A stretch of DNA of 64,000 nucleotides. Source: Deltaproteobacteria bacterium. GTDB taxonomy: Bacteria; Myxococcota_A; Polyangia; Haliangiales; Haliangiaceae. The position numbers and the translations under genes are program-made. Positions within the stretch are counted from its first letter, which is position 1; each line of letters opens with the position of its first letter. Positions 51,876 to 60,728 of the stretch are shown piece after piece. The stretch lies in contig JAHDIH010000007.1 in the NCBI GenBank assembly GCA_020630875.1, forward strand, positions 62,001 to 126,000, read 5' to 3'. Below the pieces are notes generated by a model. The model was not told where the DNA came from. It saw nothing but the letters and a program-made list of their open reading frames with translations, and searched no databases.

Positions 51876-51927
51876 GGAGCTATGTTGCGTTAAAACACTC
51901 AAGGTTCCAATAGGCCAATAAACAAAT

Positions 51928-51946
51928 CCCCCGGCAAAGCCGAGGG
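51928..51946 (-). terminator. Candidate terminator after the NDH-2 gene
   Basis: CCCTCGGC, loop TTT, GCCGGGGG on the minus strand (eight positions, one mismatch) is followed by ATTTGTTTATT. It is 105 bp past the NDH-2 stop and before the oxidoreductase start. The rest of the gap 51876-52050 shows nothing. Confidence 0.5.
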
Positions 51947-52050
51947 ATATCTGCCACCTATGATGAGTATTGGTGGGTGAGAAGAGAGTTAGCAGCAGAT
52001 GCAATTTACTAATACAAGACGCGTGCCAAAGATCATCGACGTACTATCAG

Positions 52051-53406
52051 TCACTTAGATCGACTGTTGGAAACGACCTGGGTCAAATAGTCCTCAGTGG
52101 TGGGGATTTTATGACCACTTGGCACTTCAGTGATGAGACGCGCCCCCCGTCCAAAGGTCAAATAGTTCCAAATCCAGCTGATAAAGGTGAACGCCCGATT
52201 TCGATAGCCAACAATGAAATAAATATGCAAGAGCCACCAGAAAAGCCATGCAAAGAACCCAAACATCTTCACCGAACTAGTCTCGACTACCGCGGCATTT
52301 CGGCCAATTGCTGCCATAGATCCTTTGTCTTTGTATACAAAGTCAGTTCTTGGGCCATCTGCTAGCGTTGCCAAAATGTTCTTGGCAGCGTGCTTCGCCG
52401 ATTGAATGGCTCCTTGGGCCATGCCGGGGACTTCATCACCCGCCGCAGTCATCATTTGGGCAATGTCACCCACGGCAAAAACTTCTGAGTGGCCAATCAC
52501 AGAAAGGTCGCTATTAACCACGAGTCTTCCTCTCCTATCGGTTGGCGCAGAAGCAGTTGCCGCTAAGTCTGCCGCAGCAACACCTGCCGCCCACACCACC
52601 GTTCTCGCGTCGATTCGTTGGTCGCTTGTAGTTAGTCCTTCGTTGTCGATATCGCTTACCCGGGTATTGAGAAATACTTCAACGCCGATTTTTCTTAGTC
52701 GCTTTGCAACTTTTTCAGACAGTGAAGGATGAAACCCCGCCACAAGTCTGTCTCCACCTTCAATCAAAATCACCCGTATTTTATGCGATGATATACTTCT
52801 AAAGTCTCGCTTTAGCGTCTCAAGACCAATTTCACGCAATGCTCCGGCTAGCTCCACCCCGGTCGCGCCTCCACCAACTACGCAAAAGGTTAGCCAACTG
52901 TCCACGGTTTCTCCGTTTTGCGCGCGCCTCTCTGCCTCCTCGTACGCGGCATACACCTTACGGCGAATTTCAAGAGAATCTCGAATGCTCTTAAGTCCGG
53001 GAGCGTTCTTTTCCCACAAGTCGTTACCGAAGTAAGCATTTTTCATCCCTGCTGCGATCACCAAAAAATCAAAGTCGAGATGCGTTCCATCTTCTAGCAA
53101 TACGTTTTTTTCTTCGGCTTGCACTTCAACTACGTTGCCCATGATTACCTGGACGTTATCTTGCTTGCGAAAAATGCGTCGAATCGGCTGAGCAATATCA
53201 CTCGCGTTTAATCCTCCTGTCGCGACCTGGTAAAGAAGCGGTTGAAACAAGTGATAATTGTTTTTGTCGATCAACGTGACTCTGACGTTTTCTCGTTTAA
53301 ACGCCCTAGCAGCAGCTACCCCACCAAAGCCACCACCAATGATCACGATATGGGGTAAGTCACTCATCCGATTCTTTAGATGCCGACGTGAGATTTTAAG
53401 TTTCAT
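52051..53406 (-). CDS. ndh: Type II NADH dehydrogenase (NDH-2)
   Basis: FAD enzyme passing electrons from NADH to quinone without proton pumping. FAD fold IVIIGGGFGGVAAARAF, NYHLFQPLLYQVATGGL, NAD fold CVVGGGATGVELAGAL, and VFAVGDIAQM. A C-terminal amphipathic/hydrophobic region (FGFFAWLFWWLLHIYFIVG) anchors it to the membrane. ATG at 53406 overlaps the modC stop by 4 bp; an ATG 13 codons later (MSDLPHIV) fits the family start better. Coupling to molybdate transport genes suggests co-expression in respiration. Confidence 0.93.
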   Translation of the reverse strand: MKLKISRRHLKNRMSDLPHIVIIGGGFGGVAAARAFKRENVRVTLIDKNNYHLFQPLLYQVATGGLNASDIAQPIRRIFRKQDNVQVIMGNVVEVQAEEKNVLLEDGTHLDFDFLVIAAGMKNAYFGNDLWEKNAPGLKSIRDSLEIRRKVYAAYEEAERRAQNGETVDSWLTFCVVGGGATGVELAGALREIGLETLKRDFRSISSHKIRVILIEGGDRLVAGFHPSLSEKVAKRLRKIGVEVFLNTRVSDIDNEGLTTSDQRIDARTVVWAAGVAAADLAATASAPTDRRGRLVVNSDLSVIGHSEVFAVGDIAQMMTAAGDEVPGMAQGAIQSAKHAAKNILATLADGPRTDFVYKDKGSMAAIGRNAAVVETSSVKMFGFFAWLFWWLLHIYFIVGYRNRAFTFISWIWNYLTFGRGARLITEVPSGHKIPTTEDYLTQVVSNSRSK

Positions 53407-54098
53407 TTTTGTTTAGGACTTAGGAATGTCTTCACAAAGTCAGATGCTTCAGACTCTTCCGTCCATGTAGCGAGATCTATCTTTCGCAGTGTCCCTTGCT
53501 CAAGCACGACAATACTATCAGACAAGGTCCCAACATCAGCAGGATCATGACTTACTACAATGCTTGGTACCTCGGACTCTCGTAGCCTTGTCGCAAGAAA
53601 TCCTCTTACCAAACTGCGAGTCACCGCATCAAGCGCGGCCATAGGCTCGTCCAACAATAACAAACAGGGTTCCATCGCGATCGCGCGAGCTATCGCAACT
53701 CGTTGCGATTCCCCTCCGGACAACTTACCAGCCTTACGGTTTGCCAAATGAACGATATCGAGTTCTTTGAGAAGTTTTTCCACCAGCGCGTCGCTGCCTT
53801 TCGCGGTACCAAAGGCAACATTTTGCCGAACTGTCATTTTGGAAAATAGACCGTAGCGTTGAGGTACGTAGGCAATCCGCCTGTCTTCTATTGCGAGATT
53901 GGTGCTTCCGTCATAAATCGTTTTACCATCGATTTTGAAACTGCCGCTCTTAGGAGTCACGGCGCCAAGTAAACACTTCAAAAAAGTACTTTTTCCTGCA
54001 CCATTAGGTCCGATGAGTAAGGTGGCGCCACCATCGATTTCTAAGCTGACATCGAGCGTGCAGTCTCCCACGGTGGCTTGCAGATCAACGGTAATCAT
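53403..54098 (-). CDS. modC: Molybdate ABC transporter ATPase
   Basis: 231 residues: Walker A IGPNGAGKST, Q-loop YVPQRYGLF, signature LSGGESQRVAIARA, Walker B CLLLLDEPMAALD and the switch His in VVSHDPADV. It lacks the C-terminal Mo-binding (MOP) domain of E. coli ModC, so it is the short form. It overlaps modB by 14 bp and ndh by 4 bp. Tungstate or sulphate specificity cannot be excluded for the transporter, but gene order and ModA favour molybdate. Confidence 0.9.
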   Translation of the reverse strand: MITVDLQATVGDCTLDVSLEIDGGATLLIGPNGAGKSTFLKCLLGAVTPKSGSFKIDGKTIYDGSTNLAIEDRRIAYVPQRYGLFSKMTVRQNVAFGTAKGSDALVEKLLKELDIVHLANRKAGKLSGGESQRVAIARAIAMEPCLLLLDEPMAALDAVTRSLVRGFLATRLRESEVPSIVVSHDPADVGTLSDSIVVLEQGTLRKIDLATWTEESEASDFVKTFLSPKQK

Positions 54099-54882
54099 TA
54101 CGCTTCCCCTGACTCAGTCTGGAGACTGAAAATAGTAGTACAAACGCCACAATGACCAAGACGATAGAGATGGCCTGCGCGACTTCAGGATTGGACTCGT
54201 TTTGGTGATAAACCAACAGCGTTAAGGTTTGTGTTTTACCGGGCAGACTTCCCGCGAACATTACGGTCGCACCGAACTCGCCAAGCGCCCTTGCCCATGA
54301 CATAGCAGCACCAGCGATGAGTCCCGGCAACGCAAGTGGAATTGCAATCCTGAGGAATACCCGAGAAGGTGACGCTCCTAGCGACCGTGCCACAAGCAAT
54401 TGAGATTGATCTACACGGCGAAAAGCTTCTGTTGCGGCCTGCAAAAAAAATGGCGCAGAAACGAAAATCTCCGCCAAAATCACTGCCATTGTAGAAAAGG
54501 GAATCGATATACCAAAGCCTAAAAAGAAATCTCCTAGCAAACCACTTCGCCCAAAAGCCAGTAGTAATGCAACTCCCGCAACTGCTGGCGGCAGCACTGC
54601 GGGCAACCTCATCATGGTTTCCAGCCATTGGACCAGACGACTGTTTTCTCGTTGACTCACTAGCCACGCTAGCGGAGTGCCGAATCCAACCACGACAACC
54701 AGACTCACAGACGTGGTAAGCAAACTCAACTTGAGAGCAGGCCACACGGATTCGTGAGTGACTCCCGCGGCAAACTCATCCCATCCAATCGTCACCACGA
54801 GCGAAACAATAGGCAAAAGTAGGAAACCCATCATTATTGCCGCAAAGGTACAGAGTCCTATTTTCCATACGCCACGGGTCAC
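54085..54882 (-). CDS. modB: Molybdate ABC transporter permease
   Basis: 265 residues with six predicted membrane helices and the EAA-type loop for the ATPase, ARSLGASPSRVFLRIAIPLALPGLIAGAAMSWARALGEFG, which is typical of ModB/CysT permeases (cited in parts: ARSLGASP, LPGLIAG, RALGEFG). Inner membrane. It follows modA by 55 bp. Confidence 0.92.
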   Translation of the reverse strand: MTRGVWKIGLCTFAAIMMGFLLLPIVSLVVTIGWDEFAAGVTHESVWPALKLSLLTTSVSLVVVVGFGTPLAWLVSQRENSRLVQWLETMMRLPAVLPPAVAGVALLLAFGRSGLLGDFFLGFGISIPFSTMAVILAEIFVSAPFFLQAATEAFRRVDQSQLLVARSLGASPSRVFLRIAIPLALPGLIAGAAMSWARALGEFGATVMFAGSLPGKTQTLTLLVYHQNESNPEVAQAISIVLVIVAFVLLFSVSRLSQGKRNDYR

Positions 54883-54937
54883 CTCCCCAACTCTACTTAG
54901 TAAGAGGTTGCTAGGCTATTGCCTAAGTGACTAATTT

Positions 54938-55708
54938 CTACTTCTTCAACCGCGAAAAACCATGGGACTCAAGAATTTTCATTCCTTCATCGGACACTAG
55001 ATAGTCTGTAAACATCTTTGCCATGGTTTCTGCCCCCCCTTTTACAACAGCAATAGGATACGAGGCCTGAACGTTGTAGTCGGCGGGAATACTGAAAATA
55101 TTTACCTTTTTTCCAGCAGAGAGTGCATCGGTGGAATACACCAATGCGGCGTCAGCCTCCCCCATCACCACCTTCTGGAGTGTTTGCCGAACATGCGTTT
55201 CTTGCGAAACGACATTTTTCTTAACCCTATCAATGAAATCTCGACCAAGCGCATAATTGGCATTCTTCAAAATTTGCTCTGCATACATTCCGGCTGGAAC
55301 GCTGGGTCCAGAAAGAACAATTCTCGAGGCGTTGGGTAAGTCTTTAAACGAAGCTATCTTCGCAGGATTGTCCGGCGGAGTCACCACCACCATCGAGTTG
55401 CCTGCAAATACGATGGGGGTTCTTACGATTCCCTTTTTTTCAAGAATCGCCAGGTGTTTAGGATTAGCGGAAGCAAACAAATGGGCAGGAGCCCCATGCT
55501 CGATTTGTGTCCTCAGGCTTTGGCTCCCGCCGAAGCTCAATTGAACTTTGACTTCGGGATGCTTGGATTTAAACCCTTGGCTCACCGCTTCAAAGACGTC
55601 AGTCAAAGAGGCCGCAGCAAAAATGGTAAGCGTCCCTGCTTTAGCGCTCTTATCAACGGCGGTACTGTTGCAGCTGACTAGAGCCGCAACGATCATGATT
55701 CGAAACAT
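54938..55708 (-). CDS. modA: Molybdate-binding lipoprotein
   Basis: 256 residues, lipobox ALVSC. Oxyanion-binding fold: LTIFAAASLTDVFEAV with the binding Ser, VQLSFGGSQSLRTQIEHGAPAHLFASAN, and the family segment GEADAALVYSTDA. Delivers molybdate (or tungstate) to ModBC at the inner membrane from the periplasm. It opens the operon modA-modB-modC-ndh. No ModE site was recognised upstream. Confidence 0.93.
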   Translation of the reverse strand: MFRIMIVAALVSCNSTAVDKSAKAGTLTIFAAASLTDVFEAVSQGFKSKHPEVKVQLSFGGSQSLRTQIEHGAPAHLFASANPKHLAILEKKGIVRTPIVFAGNSMVVVTPPDNPAKIASFKDLPNASRIVLSGPSVPAGMYAEQILKNANYALGRDFIDRVKKNVVSQETHVRQTLQKVVMGEADAALVYSTDALSAGKKVNIFSIPADYNVQASYPIAVVKGGAETMAKMFTDYLVSDEGMKILESHGFSRLKK

Positions 55709-55767
55709 CGCTAAGAATGCTATACGCCCTATCAGACTTCAGCAACATCACCGTGCGTATTTATAGC

Positions 55768-56700
55768 TCACACGCATCCTGTATCAGGACAGAAAAAGAC
55801 CGTACCTGAAATTGTCGTGTTACCCACCGTTATGCTGCAGTTGGGAGTATTACAATTGGGGAACGTCCATGACTCAAATGCGGTGCCATCATCATCGATC
55901 GCGTCCATCCTTAGCGACGTTCCTGGTCGGTACAACGCACAGTAATGATAGTTGCCAGTGGGGGTGCACGCCCCGCTGGTTGATGGCACGAATAAAACCC
56001 CACCTGACGTCGGACCTGGGTCAACTTCAATATTCACCCTAATGTAGTCGTTGTACGTGGAGGACACCACGCGATCACCATTCATCGACAGTTCGCACGT
56101 CGCCTCTGTCCCAGAACAATCCGTAGCCCAACCTGCAAAATACTTCGACGGACCATCGTTTGCTTTCAGTGTTACCATCTGATCGGACTCATCACCCAAT
56201 TCAACCTGACACTTCGTAAAAGACTCTCCGCATTCAATCCGACCGTCCACATCTCCATTGTCGGCTAGCAGCGTCACCACACCGTCGGTTTGGTGGGTAA
56301 CGGCAAGTGTCACTTTCCCCCGGCCGCTAACCGTGAGTTTCTTCACGGACTCCGCCTCAATGTCCGTAACCGTTATTGTCCCCGTTCGTTCGCCAATTTT
56401 CGCGAGAGGAGCATAGGTCACGGTAATTTCGCACTCACCATTAGCTGGAACTGCTGGGCACCCGCCAGCGTTCACTGAGAATTCCTCATTCTCACTTTCG
56501 ATATCCCATGCCACTGTCACGCTTCTTCCACTATCGTTTCTCAGCTTGACGATTCTTTCGTCGGACGTTGCTCCCAAAAAGGTAGAGTCGATACTCGCGT
56601 CAGTTTCGAACTTCAGATGATCCGCTTGCGACTCGTCAACATTGGTGGATGCCGAGCCACAACCACATAAAATCGCTAATACCAATAGTTCGTTTCGCAC
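55768..56700 (-). CDS. Hydin-like/InlB-repeat lipoprotein, paralogue 1
   Basis: 310 residues from GTG 56700, with lipobox ILCGC. Residues about 40-130 form an ASPM/SPD-2/Hydin-like beta-sandwich (FLGATSDERIVKLRNDSGRSV, CEITVTYAPL, GERTGTITVTD); the rest resembles divergent InlB-type beta repeats (FAGWATDCSGTEATCELSMNGD). Start chosen by alignment with the next gene, whose ATG falls at the same place. TATAAT on the minus strand (56707-56712) is so close that the mRNA may be almost leaderless. Confidence 0.78.
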   Translation of the reverse strand: MRNELLVLAILCGCGSASTNVDESQADHLKFETDASIDSTFLGATSDERIVKLRNDSGRSVTVAWDIESENEEFSVNAGGCPAVPANGECEITVTYAPLAKIGERTGTITVTDIEAESVKKLTVSGRGKVTLAVTHQTDGVVTLLADNGDVDGRIECGESFTKCQVELGDESDQMVTLKANDGPSKYFAGWATDCSGTEATCELSMNGDRVVSSTYNDYIRVNIEVDPGPTSGGVLFVPSTSGACTPTGNYHYCALYRPGTSLRMDAIDDDGTAFESWTFPNCNTPNCSITVGNTTISGTVFFCPDTGCV

Positions 56701-56842
56701 CACTTTATTATATACGACTAAGCGTAAAATTTGGCGACTTTTGAATCGGTTCATGCGGTTGTTTAGTATTTAGCGGCAAACCCAATGGAAAGCTCCTGAA
56801 AACTACGGACCCAAAAAGTCGCAACGTTTGACAAAACTTGAA

Positions 56843-57781
56843 TTATTCACTGCATGCTAGTCCTTGGCAAAACGACACCGTGCCTTGCCTACCACTGTTT
56901 AAAGTAATGTCGCACTGTTCGTCATCGACGCAGCCTGAAAAACCAAACCAGTTTTCAAACATGTATCCCGGTGCAGCGACAGCATTCATGGTGACATTAG
57001 TTCCAGGACGATACAGTCCGCACAGGTTGTTGTTGCCCGTGGGAGTACATGCGCCGCTGCTGGACGGCGAGAGAAAGACGTCACCATGCAATGGATCTTC
57101 GAGGATTTGAACAGAGAGTCGCAAGTAAGGCTCGTAAGCGCTGGCAACGGTCTTATTGCCGTCCATGGTTAGCGTGCACTCCAAATCGGTGCCAGAACAG
57201 TCGTTGGTCCATGCGGAGAAGTAGTTCACCGAACCATCAAAGGCTTTTAACGTCACAACTCTGTCGCTAGCTTCTTCTAGTTCGACCTCGCATTGTTCGT
57301 TGCTTCCTCCGCAATTAATTCGACGATCCACGGCGCCTGCCGAAGTAAGCAAATTGACTCTACCATCAAGCGATTTATTCACCGTCAACAAAACCTTGCC
57401 TTTAAACGACACAAGCAACTCCTTAATTGACTCAGCGCTGACATCGGTGACGGTGACTGTCGCGGACCTCTCTCCAATTTCGCCCACCGGTGCGAAAGTC
57501 ACACTGACTTCGCATACTCCATTCGCCGCAAGCATCGGACATGAACTGGCGTCTACGGAAAACTCATCATTTTCACTTTCAATCTGCCAACTCGTAGAAA
57601 TGGTTCTTGAGCTAGTATTTTTCAACCTGATCTTTTGGGGCGCAGAAACCTCTCCCAAAAAAGTGGTGGGTTGTAGGAAGTCCGTCTCGAATTCCAAGTG
57701 CTCTGCCTGCGACTCATCCACATCCGTAGATGCAGAGCCACACCCAGCAAGCAGCAATGTCAAAAAAAGCGATTTTCGCAT
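56843..57781 (-). CDS. Hydin-like/InlB-repeat lipoprotein, paralogue 2
   Basis: 312 residues from ATG 57781, with lipobox LLLAGC. It aligns with the neighbouring gene over its full length: GCGSAST.VDESQA.HL.FETD after the Cys, the same IESE..EFSV and C..C.PTGN....C.LYRPGT blocks. The two are a tandem duplication. A TACAAT -10-like box (57788-57793, minus) lies directly before the start codon. Probably outer-membrane lipoproteins with adhesion or binding roles; function unknown. Confidence 0.8.
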   Translation of the reverse strand: MRKSLFLTLLLAGCGSASTDVDESQAEHLEFETDFLQPTTFLGEVSAPQKIRLKNTSSRTISTSWQIESENDEFSVDASSCPMLAANGVCEVSVTFAPVGEIGERSATVTVTDVSAESIKELLVSFKGKVLLTVNKSLDGRVNLLTSAGAVDRRINCGGSNEQCEVELEEASDRVVTLKAFDGSVNYFSAWTNDCSGTDLECTLTMDGNKTVASAYEPYLRLSVQILEDPLHGDVFLSPSSSGACTPTGNNNLCGLYRPGTNVTMNAVAAPGYMFENWFGFSGCVDDEQCDITLNSGRQGTVSFCQGLACSE

Positions 57782-57853
57782 TCGTTCATTGTATACGAGT
57801 TCCCCGGCAGAATGAACGATATTAGAAGTTTTCATGCGGTAGGTCACGTAATC

Positions 57854-58774
57854 ATGCTACCAACGGTAGTTATGCCTCAGTGGATCGTCACACCAAAGAG
57901 TCAGGAAAAGAACGTTGGGAAGTTTGTTGCAATTAATGCGGATGTTTCCTGGAACCAAGTGAAGCGTTGGATCGCCGCGGGAAAAGTATTTATCGACGGT
58001 ACCGTCTGCCAGAACCCAGGTTTGGCGCTAAAGGTTGGTAGTGAGATAGAGGTAAAGCTTCATGCGCCAAGCGGACGCGACACCGGACGGGTTCTCAAAA
58101 TCGCTTACGAAGATGCTCATCTAGTGGTCATCGACAAACCAGTTGGGATCTCCACAGTGCCCTACGCGCAAGAAAAAGACACCGCGATGGATGCCCTGCG
58201 GAACACGTGGAAAAAGAATGGCGAGAACTGGAGGCAACCGATTTTTGTAGTGCATCGTATCGACAAACCTACGTCAGGCCTTGTCATGTTCGCCAAAACA
58301 AAAAAGGCAGAGTTAGGCCTGGCAACTCAACTCAGGGAGCACAGCATGTCCCGTCATTATGTGTGCGTCGCACATGGGGGCGTTACCGAGCAGAAAGTCG
58401 AAACTTGGATTATGCGAGATCGCGGAGACGGACTTCGCGGGGCCTCCCTTAAAGGACATCGCGGAGGAAAGCTGGCGGTCAGCAACATTTCAGTAGTGAA
58501 AAGAAAAAAGTCCTGTTCCCGATGTCACGTTACGCTGGAAACGGGACGAACGCACCAAATAAGGATTCATCTCTCGGAACTCGGCCATCCGTTGGTTGGC
58601 GATAAGGTCTACAATCGTGATTTTTGGAGAAAACAAAAGCCTTTGCTTACAAGTTCCAGGTTGTTACTTCATGCCGCTTCTTTGGGGTTTGAGCATCCCG
58701 TCAGCAAAAAGCAGATCCTGCTGGATTTACCACCTCCGCAAGAGTTTGAAACGATATGGAAGGGACTCCCCTGA
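57854..58774 (+). CDS. RluA-family pseudouridine synthase
   Basis: 306 residues from ATG 57854. S4-like N-terminal segment (VSWNQVKRWIAAGKVFIDGTVCQNPGL), catalytic VHRIDKPTSGLVMFAK and TGRTHQIRIHLSELGHPLVGDKVYN. A second RluA-type enzyme is encoded at 45501; the two are diverged and should modify different uridines. The long upstream in-frame extension overlaps the divergent lipoprotein gene and is not counted. ATG 57872 is an alternative start. Confidence 0.92.
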   Translation: MLPTVVMPQWIVTPKSQEKNVGKFVAINADVSWNQVKRWIAAGKVFIDGTVCQNPGLALKVGSEIEVKLHAPSGRDTGRVLKIAYEDAHLVVIDKPVGISTVPYAQEKDTAMDALRNTWKKNGENWRQPIFVVHRIDKPTSGLVMFAKTKKAELGLATQLREHSMSRHYVCVAHGGVTEQKVETWIMRDRGDGLRGASLKGHRGGKLAVSNISVVKRKKSCSRCHVTLETGRTHQIRIHLSELGHPLVGDKVYNRDFWRKQKPLLTSSRLLLHAASLGFEHPVSKKQILLDLPPPQEFETIWKGLP

Positions 58775-58882
58775 CGAACGTTTATCTTAGCCAATAAAAT
58801 CAGCATGTTACGCAGGAGCCTGTGACAGAGTTACAACATTCATTACTGACTCACGAAAATCAATCCGTGCTAGTGTCTCGTA

Positions 58883-60025
58883 ATGACAAGCGATGCAGCA
58901 AAAGCCGAGAAAATATCTTTCGGCCGCGATGACGGTTTCCACAGCGCGTTAAAAAAGCGCGTCAACGAGTATTTCAAAACCACTGGCATCTCGAAAAATG
59001 CCAATTGGAAGATGAAGTTGAAGACCGTGATTCTTCTTAGCTGGTTTGCGGCATCGTATGCGTTTCTAATGTTTGGGGCGTCGACCTGGTGGATGGTTCT
59101 TGCCGGAGCCTTTTCAATGGTATTCGTTTATGCCGGGATTGGTTTTTCGATTCAGCACGACGCGAACCACGGAGCTTACTCGAAAAGCAAGAAAGTTAAC
59201 CGTCTGCTCGGGTGGACTTTGGATTGCCTTGGAATTGGTTCCTATATTTGGCGCGTAAAGCACAACATCGCGCACCACACCTATACCAACATTGTCGGCG
59301 CGGATGACGATATTGACAGTGCTCCGTTTGCAAGATTATCACCCGCACAGCCAAGAAAATCTTACTACCGTGCCCAACACGGCTATATGTGGTTCCTGTA
59401 TGGGTTTCTTTCCTATCAGATGATTCTCAACGATCTCATCAACGTAAAAAACAAGAGGGTCTCCCGCACATACACCACTTTTGCTCGGCCACGAGGATGG
59501 GATCTGTTCGGTTTCATTCTCGGTAAATTAATCTTTGCTACTTGGGCGATTGCTTTGCCCTTATATTTTCATCCTCCTTTGATGGTGCTTGCGGTCGCAG
59601 CACCAATACTTTGGGGCGTTGGCGTAATGCTTGCGGTGGTGTTCCAGCTTGCCCACTGCGTGGAGGAAGCTTACTTTGCTCCGGATGCACCTCCCGCAGA
59701 ACTTAAACTCAAAGGTTGGGCGCAGCATCAGGTAGAAACAACTGTCGACTTCGCGCCCAAGAATAAACTAATTTCTTGGTACGTCGGTGGCCTAAACTTT
59801 CAAATTGAACATCATCTCTTTCCTAAGATTTGCCACGTCCACTATCCAGCTATCGCAAAAATTGTAGAAGACACCAGCGCTGAGTTTGGAGTTTCGTATT
59901 ACTCGCACCCAACGTTCTTTGGAGCATTGGCCAGCCATTACAGATGGTTAAAGATGTTAGGACGCTCGCCTGCAAGTGGCGGCCGCCCCATTTTCGTGCA
60001 AGAAGAAAACGCGAACGCGGCGTAG
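58883..60025 (+). CDS. Membrane fatty acid desaturase (acyl-lipid delta-6 type)
   Basis: Introduces a cis double bond into membrane lipid acyl chains using di-iron. 380 residues with the three His boxes HDANH, HNIAHH and QIEHH; the Gln in the last box is typical of front-end (delta-5/delta-6) desaturases. No cytochrome b5 domain is fused. Four membrane helices in two pairs. It is convergent with a TetR gene 8 bp away, which controls the next operon and perhaps this one. Confidence 0.93.
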   Translation: MTSDAAKAEKISFGRDDGFHSALKKRVNEYFKTTGISKNANWKMKLKTVILLSWFAASYAFLMFGASTWWMVLAGAFSMVFVYAGIGFSIQHDANHGAYSKSKKVNRLLGWTLDCLGIGSYIWRVKHNIAHHTYTNIVGADDDIDSAPFARLSPAQPRKSYYRAQHGYMWFLYGFLSYQMILNDLINVKNKRVSRTYTTFARPRGWDLFGFILGKLIFATWAIALPLYFHPPLMVLAVAAPILWGVGVMLAVVFQLAHCVEEAYFAPDAPPAELKLKGWAQHQVETTVDFAPKNKLISWYVGGLNFQIEHHLFPKICHVHYPAIAKIVEDTSAEFGVSYYSHPTFFGALASHYRWLKMLGRSPASGGRPIFVQEENANAA

Positions 60026-60032
60026 TCCTTAC

Positions 60033-60620
60033 TTACTTTTTGCGGTTAATGGCGGAAACCTTTTCTCCGGTGAGAACTCGAGCAAGACGTTCAGCATGCG
60101 CGCTATCGACGCCTAGTTTTGCCATAATACCGTTAGCAAAAAGAGTCGCTAGTCCTATGATCATCACTCTGCCGGACAGCTGCTCCATCAGCGGGTCCTT
60201 TGGGGAAAGAATACCACCGCTTCGAACTTTGCTGGAAACTTCTCTCCAAAACTGGTCGTCCTCACCTCCGCCATCGAGACGCAAATATCGAGGGTCCATT
60301 GAAATCATAAACAACTCAGGATGCCGTGCTGCCCAACGAGTGTAAATGATACCACTCAATCTAAATGCTTCAGCGGGTGACTCCGCGGATGCGGTACCAT
60401 CTGCAATCTCGGACAATACTAATTTTTGAATGTATTCAACGAGTGCGCAAAGAAGCGCGTCTTTATCCTTAAAATGTTTGTACGGCGCACCAGAGCTCAC
60501 CCCTACTCTTCTCGCTGCCTCTGCCATGTTGACGCCGTTACCGCCGCGCTCTTCAATCATCTCGATTGTCGCATCCAGCAAAGCGCGACGAAGATCCCCG
60601 TGATGATAAGAAGTCGCCAT
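60033..60620 (-). CDS. TetR/AcrR-family transcriptional regulator
   Basis: 195 residues. N-terminal HTH HGDLRRALLDATIEMIEERGGNGVNMAEAARRVGVSSGAPYKHFKDKDALLCALVEY (read in parts: GVNMAEAARRVGVSSGAPYKHF) and a helical ligand domain. Divergent from the carotenoid oxygenase gene; two GTAAG-N5-CTTAC palindromes cover that gene's promoter 50-90 bp away and are the likely operators. Ligand unknown, possibly a fatty or isoprenoid compound in view of the neighbours. Confidence 0.93.
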   Translation of the reverse strand: MATSYHHGDLRRALLDATIEMIEERGGNGVNMAEAARRVGVSSGAPYKHFKDKDALLCALVEYIQKLVLSEIADGTASAESPAEAFRLSGIIYTRWAARHPELFMISMDPRYLRLDGGGEDDQFWREVSSKVRSGGILSPKDPLMEQLSGRVMIIGLATLFANGIMAKLGVDSAHAERLARVLTGEKVSAINRKK

Positions 60621-60661
60621 GGAGCCACTTTTTAGGCTTTTGGCAGTATCGTCAAGTCAGC

Positions 60662-60711
60662 TTGACAGAAAAGTAAGAAGGACTTACATTGAAGTAAGTC
60701 CTTCTTACTTT
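60662..60711 (+). promoter_or_regulatory. Promoter and double operator of the carotenoid oxygenase gene
   Basis: TTGACA (60662-60667), 17 bp, TACATT (60685-60690) is a good sigma-70-type promoter. It overlaps a perfect inverted repeat with 17-bp arms (60670-60686 and 60695-60711, 8-bp centre). Each arm region holds a 15-bp palindrome, GTAAGAAGGACTTAC (60673-60687) and GTAAGTCCTTCTTAC (60694-60708), 21 bp apart, i.e. on one face of the helix. This fits repression by two TetR dimers. Confidence 0.85.
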
Positions 60712-60728
60712 CGGAGAAAAGCAAAACT

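Noticed and set aside
57698..57853. N-terminal extension of the second RluA enzyme
   Set aside because: It would overlap the divergent lipoprotein gene and encodes a Cys/Arg-rich stretch unlike the family.
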